DNA from: JBKPIY01 sp046730475
GTDB taxonomy: Bacteria; Actinomycetota; Thermoleophilia; Solirubrobacterales; 70-9
DNA: 41,456 nt
Direction: 5' to 3'
Assembly (NCBI GenBank): GCA_046730475.1
Contig: JBKPIY010000082.1
Coordinates: 1 to 41,456 of the forward strand
Position 1 is the first letter of the stretch, and each line of letters starts with the position of its first letter. The position numbers and the translations under genes are program-made. The notes below the pieces were generated by a model. That model searched no databases, had not been told where the DNA came from, and saw only the letters and a program-made list of their open reading frames with translations. Shown here piece after piece: positions 7,621 to 15,611 of this stretch.

Positions 7621-9852
7621 GTGTCCAAGCTCGGTCGGGTCAGCAGGTTCAAGGGGTTGGGCGCGGCGATGGCGCTCGCGCTCGTCGGCTCAGCAGCGAT
7701 CGCCGGCTTCGCGTCGGCGGCGACGCTGACGCTGCCGCGGACCTATCAGGTCCAGGCGGTCGACACGCCCAACCTCACCGCCAACCCGAGCGCGGTCATC
7801 GGCGGTGACTTCGGGATCGGGCTGACTGGTGCCGGCGACGTCAACGGCGACGGCAAGCAGGACTTCATCGTCGGGACGGACGAGCACGGCGGCGGCCCCG
7901 GAAACATCTTCCTGATCAGCGGGGCGGACGGCCTCCCGATCCGAACCATCACCTCGCCGGACCCGGGCGGCACCGGCACCGCCTCGAGCTTCGGCAGCTA
8001 CGTGGGAAGCATTCCCGACCTCGGGAGCTGCCCAGGCGGAACCACGGGGGTGGTGTGCCCGAACCTCGCGGTCGGTCCCACCGACGGCGTCCCCGACCTC
8101 CTGGTCACCGCGCTGGGGGTCGACGTCACCTTTGACGACCCCGCCAACTCGAACAATCCGGCGACCCTGGTCGACGCCGGCCGGGCGTACGTCGTGGACG
8201 GCGCCACCGGCGCGATCCTGAAGAAGGTCCAGATGCCGGTCCAGGATCTGAGCGACCAGCTCCACGTCGCCGCCGGCCCCCAGAAGCCGGCCTTCGGCCG
8301 CACGATCCTCAACCCCGCTGGTCGGCCGCCCTGCGCCGGCAACGGCAAGGGTGTCGGCGCCTGCGACTCCTCGCCGGCGGCGGTGCAGAACGGCGACGTC
8401 AACAGCGATGGGTTCCCGGACTTCATCGTCAGCGCCTCCGACTACTACGAGACCGGGGCGACCGCCAATCCGGCCTCCCCCTGCGCAGCGGCCGGCCCCA
8501 GCGCCAACTGCCTCCAGGCCGGGCGCTCGTACATGTTCAGCGGCGCCGACGTTGCCGGCAGCAACCCGAGCGAAATCCTCGACACGCCCATGTACACGGT
8601 CAAGAACCCGGCCGCCCAGCCGGATGACCCCAATACGTCGGTCAACACCAACCGGGAGAACCTCGGCTACTCGATCGAGCCGATCGGCGACGTCGGGCGA
8701 TGCGGGCTCGCGGTGCCGGTCGACCCGAACGGCGACCCCGCCCTGGGCGGCGACCCCTGCGTCAACGCCAGCAGCACCGGGACCCCGGACGGGAAGCCGG
8801 ACATCCTGCTCTCCTCGCATCGGACCGACGACTTCGGCATGTTCGACGTCGGCGTCGGTCTCCTGCTGGACGGCTCCAACGGCTCGGTGCTCTACACCTA
8901 CCACCACCCGGAGCCGCAGCCGGCCTCGCTGTTCGCGTTCTCGAACTACAACCAGCCCGCGCCCGGCGACCTCGGACAGTCGACCGCGCCCGACATCTAC
9001 CAGGCGGCGATGCGCCAGAACAATCCGTTCACGGGCGGGGGCAAGGGCTACGCCCTCAACGGCGCCTTCAAGCAGCCCGGCAGCCCGAACTCGATCAGCT
9101 TCGCCACCCTGACCGACCCGACCCCCCACCCGAGCGAGGACTTCGGGACCTCATCGGCGGGGATCGGAAACGTGTTCGGCGACAACACCGCGCCCACCCA
9201 GAACGAGCTCCTGATCGGGGCCTACGGTCCCCACAACCCGGGGACCAACCCGGATGTGATCAACGACGTCCACATCGTCGATCCGATCCACGAGGTCGAC
9301 CTGCAGACGATCCCGGCCCCCGACCAGCAACCCGGCCTCGGCTTCGGGACCGCCCTCGCCCCGCTCGGGGACCTGAACGGGGACGGCTTCCTCGACTTCG
9401 TCGTCGGAGCGGGTCTGTACGACCTGACCACTTCGAGCCCGCCGTGCGACGTGCCCCCGTGCGCCAACGCCGGCCGCGTCTACATCTTCCGAAGCGACAA
9501 TTCACCGGCGCCTCCGGGCGGGCCCACCAGCCAGGCGGGGCGCTCGCTGGAGATCGACGCCCCGGGCTCGGTCCGGAAGGGGAAGGCGTTCGCGGTCAAG
9601 GGCCTGATCGAGGCGTTCGCCAACGACGCGGATTGCGAGCCCGGCCAGTCGGTGACCGTCCAGAGGCGCCGGCCGGGAGGCTTCGCGTACGCGACGATCG
9701 CCACCGTCACCTCGAACGGCTCCGGTCTGTTCGTCAAACGGGTCAGGGAAAGGAAGACCTTCGTCTACCGGGCGAAGGTGGCGGCGAGCGCTGCCTGCGA
9801 CGCCGCCATCTCCAACCCACAGAAGGTGGTCGTCAAGAAGCGGCGACGCTGA
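7621..9852 (+). CDS. Secreted FG-GAP / integrin-alpha-like repeat protein
   Basis: 743 aa from GTG 7621, chosen because it gives a normal signal peptide: a basic start (SKLGRVSRFKG), a hydrophobic core (AAMALALVGSAAIAG) and FASA as cleavage site. The body holds FG-GAP propeller blades with calcium-binding loops such as GDVNGDGKQDFIVG, GDVNSDGFPDFIVS and GDLNGDGFLDFVVG, and a degenerate blade near DGKPDILLS. Long Cys-containing inserts (GSCPGG, CAAAGPSANC) suggest disulfides outside the cell. The last 100 residues form a separate beta domain ending VVVKKRRR. Likely an extracellular or wall-associated binding protein; ligand unknown. An upstream ATG at 7498 would bury the signal peptide. Confidence 0.85.
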   Translation: MSKLGRVSRFKGLGAAMALALVGSAAIAGFASAATLTLPRTYQVQAVDTPNLTANPSAVIGGDFGIGLTGAGDVNGDGKQDFIVGTDEHGGGPGNIFLISGADGLPIRTITSPDPGGTGTASSFGSYVGSIPDLGSCPGGTTGVVCPNLAVGPTDGVPDLLVTALGVDVTFDDPANSNNPATLVDAGRAYVVDGATGAILKKVQMPVQDLSDQLHVAAGPQKPAFGRTILNPAGRPPCAGNGKGVGACDSSPAAVQNGDVNSDGFPDFIVSASDYYETGATANPASPCAAAGPSANCLQAGRSYMFSGADVAGSNPSEILDTPMYTVKNPAAQPDDPNTSVNTNRENLGYSIEPIGDVGRCGLAVPVDPNGDPALGGDPCVNASSTGTPDGKPDILLSSHRTDDFGMFDVGVGLLLDGSNGSVLYTYHHPEPQPASLFAFSNYNQPAPGDLGQSTAPDIYQAAMRQNNPFTGGGKGYALNGAFKQPGSPNSISFATLTDPTPHPSEDFGTSSAGIGNVFGDNTAPTQNELLIGAYGPHNPGTNPDVINDVHIVDPIHEVDLQTIPAPDQQPGLGFGTALAPLGDLNGDGFLDFVVGAGLYDLTTSSPPCDVPPCANAGRVYIFRSDNSPAPPGGPTSQAGRSLEIDAPGSVRKGKAFAVKGLIEAFANDADCEPGQSVTVQRRRPGGFAYATIATVTSNGSGLFVKRVRERKTFVYRAKVAASAACDAAISNPQKVVVKKRRR

Positions 9853-9930
9853 TCGGCCGGTTTGAGGGTGCTGGGGCGCTGCTGTATGGTCCAGCCACCT
9901 AGCGCCTTCGAGCGGCTGAGGAGACGGAGG

Positions 9931-10914
9931 ATGAGGCTGAGGGTTTGCGTTGGATTTTTCCTGGCGCTGGCTTTCGCCATGCTGCCGTCGCAGGCAGCCG
10001 CCTGCAACGTCGAAGGGATCGCGGTCACGCCCTCCGCAGGAGCCGGCGGCACGATCGGGTGGTCGATCGGGAACATGACTCCAGGCGCGACCTATTCGGT
10101 GACCTTTAACGGACAGAAGGAAGAGGGGAAGGCCACTCCGAATGGAAGCGCCTGGGACAGCTTTACGATGCCCGACCTTGGCAACAGCGAGCAGAAGCTC
10201 ACTGTTTCGGCGCTGATCACTCATCCGCCGTCGGCCGAAGATCCAGGCACCTTCCAACCGCCTCCTAGCACCGTGACCTACGTGCCACCCTCGGCGCCGC
10301 CCGCCTCGCCCCCGCCGCCGACCGGCGGGCCCGGCCCCACGGCTGGCCCGACCTCGGGCGCCAGCGCGGCCACCCGAGCGCTCCACCTCCACACGCCCAC
10401 CATCGCATCGAGCGCCTCAACGGGCGCTGCCGGCGGGCACAACACCGCAGACACTGCCGACGCCACCTACGGCGCGACTAACGCCTCCGCGCCGGCGAGC
10501 GCGGCGGCCGAGACCGCCAGAGCCGGGGCGTCAGCCTCGGGCAAGCGCAGCGAGCGCGCTCGGGCGTCCGTCCTCGATCACGCCTCGAGTTTGCTGGGCG
10601 ACAGCACCCGGATCGGGCCCGCCGAGGTGCCCAACCTCGCCCTCGGCCTTGCGGCGCTGATCTTCGTGCTCGGCACCGCCCTGACCGCGTTCGTGATCTA
10701 CATCCTCAACACCGGGCCCGACCCCAGGGCGGCGATCCGCTCGCCGGCGCCGCCGGGCCCGGATCCACTCGAGTCGGAGCTACAGGAGATCCTCGCCACC
10801 GAGATGGCCCGCAGCCTCCTGGCCCAGCTCTCGCTCGACGGGGCCGGACTCGCGCCGCCTTCCGGGCAGGCTCAGGCCGAGTCCGCCTCGGCGGCCCGGA
10901 CCAGGAATCCGTAG
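9931..10914 (+). CDS. Membrane-anchored protein, signal peptide + beta domain + Pro-rich linker + TM
   Basis: 327 aa from ATG 9931, behind a GAGGAGACGGAGG purine run. Signal peptide MRLRVCVGFFLALAFAMLPSQAAA, then a roughly 90-residue beta-rich domain (CNVEGIAVTPSAGAGG ... YSVTFNGQ) resembling an Ig-like domain. A Pro/Ala/Ser/Gly linker follows (PPSAPPASPPPPTGG), a low-complexity Ala/Ser stretch, a transmembrane helix (LALGLAALIFVLGTALTAFVIYIL) and a cytoplasmic tail of about 65 residues. No family recognised. It ends facing the hydrogenase maturation operon and overlaps its last gene by 43 nt on the opposite strand. A link to the hydrogenase is possible only by position. Confidence 0.75.
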   Translation: MRLRVCVGFFLALAFAMLPSQAAACNVEGIAVTPSAGAGGTIGWSIGNMTPGATYSVTFNGQKEEGKATPNGSAWDSFTMPDLGNSEQKLTVSALITHPPSAEDPGTFQPPPSTVTYVPPSAPPASPPPPTGGPGPTAGPTSGASAATRALHLHTPTIASSASTGAAGGHNTADTADATYGATNASAPASAAAETARAGASASGKRSERARASVLDHASSLLGDSTRIGPAEVPNLALGLAALIFVLGTALTAFVIYILNTGPDPRAAIRSPAPPGPDPLESELQEILATEMARSLLAQLSLDGAGLAPPSGQAQAESASAARTRNP

Positions 10915-11468
10915 AGCCAGCAGCGCTTCACGTCGCGGCGGCGGTCGAGGCCGCGGGGCGGACCGCCGCCCTCGCCGACCAGCTCGTCAGCGGCGTCCAG
11001 CGCCAGCAGGTGGCGCACGTGGCCGCCGGGACCCGGCACCCGCCAGCTCGCCGCCCCGCTGCTGGGGGAGGCGCGCTCATCGGGCTCGGTGAGGGCGAGC
11101 TCGATGCAGGCGCTTCGTCGGGCCGCCGCCCCGTCCTCACCGTTCTCGACCCGGGCGGTGATTTGCTCCGCGAGCCAGCCGGCACCGGCCCGGGCGGGCT
11201 CGAGCATCTCGAGCTCGGCCTCGCGGGCGGCATAGCCGGCGCGCGCGAGGTCCCTGGCGAGCCGCTTGCCCTCCTCGTCGCTGCCGACCTCTGGTGCAAG
11301 CGCCCGCCGCGCCTCCTCCCAGCCCCGCTCGAGCGCCTCCGCGTCGAGCTCCTTCATCAGGGCCATCGCGCGGGCGTGCAGAGGCGCGACCAGGTGCTCA
11401 CGGACCAGCTCCTGCTGGACCGCCATCCGGCCGCGCGCCGGCCCGCCCTCAGCGCTCTCGGCGCTCAC
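10872..11468 (-). CDS. Conserved-looking protein at the end of the hyp operon, unknown function
   Basis: 198 aa. I chose GTG 11468 because it overlaps the zinc-ribbon stop as GTGA; an internal ATG at 11426 (MAVQQELVREHLVAP) is the alternative. The sequence is mostly helical and charged (VREHLVAPLHARAMALMKELDAE, RDLARAGYAAREAELEMLEPA), with no membrane segment and no recognised motif; it ends DVKRCWLYGFLVRAAEADSA. Coupling to the hyp genes suggests a role in hydrogenase assembly or regulation, but that rests on context only. Its 3' end overlaps the convergent upstream gene by 43 nt. Confidence 0.65.
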   Translation of the reverse strand: MSAESAEGGPARGRMAVQQELVREHLVAPLHARAMALMKELDAEALERGWEEARRALAPEVGSDEEGKRLARDLARAGYAAREAELEMLEPARAGAGWLAEQITARVENGEDGAAARRSACIELALTEPDERASPSSGAASWRVPGPGGHVRHLLALDAADELVGEGGGPPRGLDRRRDVKRCWLYGFLVRAAEADSA

Positions 11469-11695
11469 GCCTCGGGGGAGCGGTGAGAGACGACGTGGTT
11501 GATCCGCCGGCACCCGGGGCAGACCCCGGCGTAGGACTCGCCCGAGAGGATCTCCTCGATTCGCTCCGGCAGCGGCGGCGGCTCCCTTCCGGCGGCCTTC
11601 GCCTGCTCGGCCAGGGCCTGGTAGCGAGGCTCGTGGCCGTGCTCCTCGTAGCCAATCGGCGTCCCGCACCAGGGGCAGAACTGGGGCCCGGCCAT
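11465..11695 (-). CDS. Small zinc-ribbon protein
   Basis: 76 aa. Two CxxC knuckles, FCPWCGTPIGYEEHG at the N-terminus and GVCPGCRRINHVVSHR at the C-terminus, make a likely zinc ribbon around a helical middle (RYQALAEQAKAAGREPPPLPERIEEIL). It starts one base after hypE and its stop overlaps the next gene as GTGA, so it belongs to the maturation operon. Possible roles are nickel or zinc handling, or protein contact during assembly, comparable to small Zn proteins found in some hydrogenase loci; there is no direct evidence. Confidence 0.8.
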   Translation of the reverse strand: MAGPQFCPWCGTPIGYEEHGHEPRYQALAEQAKAAGREPPPLPERIEEILSGESYAGVCPGCRRINHVVSHRSPEA

Positions 11696-11696
11696 G

Positions 11697-12806
11697 TCAG
11701 CAGATCCTCGGCAGGGGATCGCCCGCCAGCATGTCGACCACCCGCGAGCCTCCGAACGAGGTCTCGAGCAGCACCAGCCCCGGCGGTTCGGGGATGATCT
11801 CGGCGACGATCGCCGCCTCCGCCCCGAGCGGATGCGCCTGCAGCGCATCCCGCGCAGCTTCGGCCGCGCCCGCGGCGACGACCGCCACCAGCTTCCCCTC
11901 GTTGGCGACGTAGAGCGGGTCGATGCCGAGGATCTCGCAGGCGCCGTTCACCTCGGGACGGACCGGCACCGCCGCCTCGTCGATCGAGATCCCCAGCTCC
12001 GCCGCGAGGGCGAGCTCGGCGAGCACGGTCGCGAGGCCGCCGCGGGTGGGGTCCCTCATCCAACGCAGGCCTTCTCCGGCGGCGTCGAGCAGGGAGACGA
12101 CGAGCTCGTACAGGGGGGCGGTGTCGGATTCCAGATCGACCTCGAGGGCGAGCTCGCCGCGGGCGACCATGATCGCCATCCCGTGGTCGCCGACCGGGCC
12201 GGAGACCAGCACCCGGTCGCCGGGCTCGATCGAGGTGGGGGAGAGCTCGAGGTCACGCTCGACCACGCCGACACCGGCCGTGTTGATGTAGAGCCCGTCG
12301 GCCTTGCCGCGCTCCACCACCTTGGTGTCGCCGGTGGCGACCTCGACCCCGGCGGCGCGGGCGGCGGCGCCCATCGAGGCGACGATCCGCTCGAGGTCGG
12401 CGACCGGCAGCCCCTCCTCGACGATGAAGCCCGCCGACAGGGCCAGCGGACGGGCGCCCGCCACCGCCAGGTCGTTGACGGTCCCGTTCACCGCAAGCTC
12501 GCCGATGTCGCCCCCCGGGAAGAACAGCGGGCGAACCACGAACGAGTCGGTGGTGAAGGCGAGCCGGCGGCCATCGCCGTCGGCCGGCAGCAGGGCGCTG
12601 TCGCCGAGCGGCTCCAGCAGCGGGTTTCGGAGCTCCTTCAGGAACAGGGCCTCGATCAGATCGTGGCTCGACTTCCCGCCCGCGCCGTGGGAGAGGGTGA
12701 TCTGCTTGTCGAGCAGCTTCCGCCGCGGTCGCCGGCGCCGCGCCTCGATCGCGTCGAGGACCTCCTCCTCGGAGCGGGACGGGGACCCCGCGTCCTCCAC
12801 CGCCAT
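11697..12806 (-). CDS. hypE: Hydrogenase maturation protein HypE (thiocyanate-forming)
   Basis: Dehydrates the thiocarboxamide made by HypF on its C-terminal Cys to a thiocyanate, the cyanide donor for the NiFe active-site iron. The 369-aa protein has LSHGAGGKSSHDLI at the start, GDSALLP and DSFVVRPLFFPGGDIGELAVNG of the PurM/AIRS fold, GVEVATGDTKVVERG, MRDPTRGGLATVLAE, and ends in the obligatory PRIC. The N-terminus has about 35 extra residues of charged sequence compared with short HypE proteins. Its start shares one base with the hypD stop. Confidence 0.97.
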   Translation of the reverse strand: MAVEDAGSPSRSEEEVLDAIEARRRRPRRKLLDKQITLSHGAGGKSSHDLIEALFLKELRNPLLEPLGDSALLPADGDGRRLAFTTDSFVVRPLFFPGGDIGELAVNGTVNDLAVAGARPLALSAGFIVEEGLPVADLERIVASMGAAARAAGVEVATGDTKVVERGKADGLYINTAGVGVVERDLELSPTSIEPGDRVLVSGPVGDHGMAIMVARGELALEVDLESDTAPLYELVVSLLDAAGEGLRWMRDPTRGGLATVLAELALAAELGISIDEAAVPVRPEVNGACEILGIDPLYVANEGKLVAVVAAGAAEAARDALQAHPLGAEAAIVAEIIPEPPGLVLLETSFGGSRVVDMLAGDPLPRIC

Positions 12807-13960
12807 CAGGCCGCGGGCGCGGGCTCGCGCCGGCGGCGACCCGCGTGGCGCCCGTAGTTGTAGTAGGCGGCGCAGGCGCCCTCGCTCGAGACCATGCAGG
12901 TTCCGATCGGATGGTCCGGGGTGCAGGCGGTTCCGAACACCTTGCACTCCCACGGCTTGATCACGCCTTTGAGCACCTCCCCGCACTGACACGCCTTCGG
13001 ATCCGCCACCCGGACGCCGGGGAGCTCGTAGCGGACCTCGGCGTCCCACAACGCGAACTCGGGCCGCAGCTTCAGGGCGCTCTGGGAGATGAAGCCGAGC
13101 CCCCGCCACTCGAAGGTGGTCCGGAGCTCCATCGTCTCGGCGATCGCCCTGAGCGCGGCCGGGTTGCCCCCGGGGCGGACCACGCGGCTGTACTGGTTCT
13201 CGACCTCGCTTCGGCCCTCGCCCAACTGTCTCAGGATCATGTACACGCCCTGCAGCACGTCCAGCGGCTCGAAGCCCGAGACGACCACGGGCTTGCGGTA
13301 GTCGCGGGCGATGAAGGAGTAGGGGCGGATGCCGATCACGGTGGAGACGTGGCCGGGGCCGATGAAGCCGTCCAGTCGCAGATCGGGCGAGTCGAGGATC
13401 GCCCGGATCGCGGGGATGATCGTGACGTGATTGCAGAAGAGCGAAAAGTTGCGGATCCCCTCCTTGCGCGCGCGGAGCAGGGTGAGGGCGGTGGATGGGG
13501 TGGTCGTCTCGAAGCCGATCGCGAAGAAGACGACCTCGCGGTCGGGGTTCTCGCGGGCGACCTTGAGCGCGTCGAGCGGCGAGTACACCATCCGGATGTC
13601 GGCGCCCCGCGCCTTCGCGTCGAGCAGCGACCCCCGGCTGCTGGGTACCCGCATCATGTCGCCGAAGGTGGTGAAGATCACCTCTGGGCGCTCCGCGATC
13701 GCGATCGCGTCGTCCTGCCGGCCCATCGGGATCACGCACACCGGGCACCCCGGGCCGTGGATCAGCTCCACCTCGTCCGGCAGCAGGTCCTCGACCCCGT
13801 GCTTGTAGATCGCGTGGGTGTGCCCGCCGCAGACCTCCATCAGCTTGTATCGCCGGCCCGGCTCGACCATCTCGGCGATTCGCTCGGCGAGCCGCACGGC
13901 GACCTCCCGGGAGCGGTACTCGTCGACGAAGCGCATCCCGCCGTTCGATCTCCCGGTCAT
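12806..13960 (-). CDS. hypD: Hydrogenase maturation protein HypD
   Basis: Iron-sulfur protein that, with HypC, carries the Fe(CN)2CO unit. 384 aa. All family motifs are present: LMEVCGGHTH, HGPGCPVC, FAIGFETTTPSTA, NHVTIIPA, FIGPGHVS, the GFEPLDVLQG segment, and the [4Fe-4S] ligands in CQCGEVLKG...PWECKVFGTACTP followed by GTCMVSSEGACAAYYNYG. The tail RRRREPAPAA is an unremarkable extension. The start overlaps the SIS-HypC fusion stop as ATGA, which places the fusion directly with its expected HypC-HypD partner. Confidence 0.97.
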   Translation of the reverse strand: MTGRSNGGMRFVDEYRSREVAVRLAERIAEMVEPGRRYKLMEVCGGHTHAIYKHGVEDLLPDEVELIHGPGCPVCVIPMGRQDDAIAIAERPEVIFTTFGDMMRVPSSRGSLLDAKARGADIRMVYSPLDALKVARENPDREVVFFAIGFETTTPSTALTLLRARKEGIRNFSLFCNHVTIIPAIRAILDSPDLRLDGFIGPGHVSTVIGIRPYSFIARDYRKPVVVSGFEPLDVLQGVYMILRQLGEGRSEVENQYSRVVRPGGNPAALRAIAETMELRTTFEWRGLGFISQSALKLRPEFALWDAEVRYELPGVRVADPKACQCGEVLKGVIKPWECKVFGTACTPDHPIGTCMVSSEGACAAYYNYGRHAGRRRREPAPAA

Positions 13961-15336
13961 CGCGGTCGTCCCCCGATCTCGTCGAGCAAGAGGTGATAGA
14001 TCGTCGCCTGCGCCTCCTGGATCCGCGGGATGTAGTCGCTGGGGACCACGAACAGGTGGTCGAGCCAGTCGAGCGCGGCGAGCCGGCCGCCGTCGTAGCC
14101 GGCGATGCCCAAGGTCAGCATGTGGCGGCGGTGGGCCTCCTCGAGGCCCGCCACCAGGTTCGGCGAGTTGCCGCTGGTCGAGATCGCCACCGCGACGTCG
14201 TGGGCGCGGCCGAGGGCGATCAGTTGGCGGGAGAAGACCTTGTCGAAGCCGACGTCGTTGGCGACGGCGGTGACGGTGGCCGAGTCGTTGGTGAGCGAGG
14301 TGGCGGGCCAGGCGCGAGCGAGGGCGTCGGCCGCGAGGTCCTGGGCGTCGGTGGCCGAGCCGCCGTTGCCGAAGGCGATCAGGTGCCCGCCGCGCTCGAG
14401 CCGCTCCCGGATCGCCGCCGCGCAGGCGGCGACCGCGCTGGTGTCGATCGAGGCGCGCAGCGCGATCACGTCCTCGGCCTTCTGCAGCGTGGAGGACTCG
14501 ACGTCGGCGAGCACCGAGTCGAGGTCGGTCTCCTCGCGCTCGAGGAACGGGTAGAGGAAGGAGGTCGGGTCCGATCGGTCCGCCTTGTCCGGGTCGTCGC
14601 CGCCCCCGGCGACCTTCTCAAGCGCCACCCCCGCGTGGCAGAGCAGCTCGTCGCCGACGGCGACGTCCTCCACCAGGTCGATCGCGATCTCCTCGCGGGC
14701 GCCGGCCTTCTCGATCACCGCGCTCGGGCCCGCGACCGAGACCACCGTCGCGGTCACGGCGACGTCGCCGCAGGTGATGCAAGCGTCGTCGAGCAGCCCC
14801 GGATGCTCGAAGAAGACGTGGACCAGCTCCCAGAGGACGTGGTACCCGGTCTCCTGGGTCTCCTGGACGATCGCCGGATCCTCGCTCGGCACCACGAAGG
14901 AGTGCTCGCCCTCGAGAACGGCTCCCGGGCCCCCCATCGAGATCGCCAGCAGCCCACGCCGCCTCGCCTCGGCGAGGAAGTCCCCGAGCTCCGGGTCGCC
15001 GGAGCGGTGCGAGATGGCCAGGGCGATGTCGTCGGGACGCGCCACCCGGGCGAGGGTGGCCGCGCCGGTGACGTCGTTGGTGGGCGCAAGAGCGGGCAGG
15101 GCGCGCTTCCCGACGATCACCGGGTGCATGAACTCGACCGCGGCGTGGGCGGCGTCGGTGGCGGCCGCCCCGGTTCCGTAGGGGATCAGGGTCCCGCCCC
15201 GGGCGAAGGAGCGAGCCATCGAGTGGCAGGCGCGCGCGAGCCGGGCCCGCTCGCCCTCGAAGAACTCACGGACGACGCGCTCGCGCTCGGCGATTCGCTC
15301 CGCGAGCGCGGGGCGGGTGGGCGCCGCGCCCCTCAC
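13957..15336 (-). CDS. SIS - HypC-like - SIS fusion protein
   Basis: 459 aa from GTG, coupled to hypC upstream (GTGA) and hypD downstream (ATGA). Three parts are visible. Residues about 30-180 form a SIS sugar-phosphate-binding domain with worn motifs (YGTGAAATDAAHAA, SHRSGDPEL). Residues about 185-243 form a HypC-like beta barrel: CITCGDVAVTATVV with C186 and C189, then EEIAIDLVEDVAVGDELLCHAGVALEKV. Residues about 300-455 form a second SIS domain with intact phosphoheptose-isomerase (GmhA)-like motifs GNGGSATDAQDLAADAL and STSGNSPN. In ordinary HypC the essential Cys is residue 2; here it lies inside the chain. It is a second HypC beside a normal one. Role unknown; a link between a sugar phosphate and ligand synthesis on iron is inference. 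Confidence 0.88.
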   Translation of the reverse strand: MRGAAPTRPALAERIAERERVVREFFEGERARLARACHSMARSFARGGTLIPYGTGAAATDAAHAAVEFMHPVIVGKRALPALAPTNDVTGAATLARVARPDDIALAISHRSGDPELGDFLAEARRRGLLAISMGGPGAVLEGEHSFVVPSEDPAIVQETQETGYHVLWELVHVFFEHPGLLDDACITCGDVAVTATVVSVAGPSAVIEKAGAREEIAIDLVEDVAVGDELLCHAGVALEKVAGGGDDPDKADRSDPTSFLYPFLEREETDLDSVLADVESSTLQKAEDVIALRASIDTSAVAACAAAIRERLERGGHLIAFGNGGSATDAQDLAADALARAWPATSLTNDSATVTAVANDVGFDKVFSRQLIALGRAHDVAVAISTSGNSPNLVAGLEEAHRRHMLTLGIAGYDGGRLAALDWLDHLFVVPSDYIPRIQEAQATIYHLLLDEIGGRPR

Positions 15337-15611
15337 TCGATCCCGCTCCCCTTCAGCTCGGCGAGCTCCTGCTCGTATGGGGCGCCGAGCGTCTCCAGGA
15401 ACTCGAGCGTCTGGCGAGCCTCCTCCTCGTCGATCTTCGACATCGCGAAGCCGACGTGGATCAGCACCCAGTCGCCGACCCCGGCCGCGTCATCGCCCAC
15501 GGCCAGGAGCCCGATGTTGACGTTGCGGCGCACACCGGACACCTCCGCCTTGGCGATGTGGTGCTCGGTGTCGACGATCTCGACGATCTGCCCCGGAATC
15601 CCTAGGCACAT
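15333..15611 (-). CDS. hypC: Hydrogenase maturation chaperone HypC
   Basis: 92 aa, the canonical stand-alone HypC. It begins MCLGIPGQIVEI, with Cys2 that binds iron after Met removal; RRNVNIGLLA and GDWVLIHVGFAMSKIDEEEA are the conserved middle and C-terminal stretches with the conserved His. It shuttles the Fe(CN)2CO unit between HypD and the large-subunit precursor. The tail is somewhat longer than in short HypC proteins (EQELAELKGSGIE). It overlaps hypF by 10 nt and the SIS fusion by 4 nt. Confidence 0.97.
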   Translation of the reverse strand: MCLGIPGQIVEIVDTEHHIAKAEVSGVRRNVNIGLLAVGDDAAGVGDWVLIHVGFAMSKIDEEEARQTLEFLETLGAPYEQELAELKGSGIE

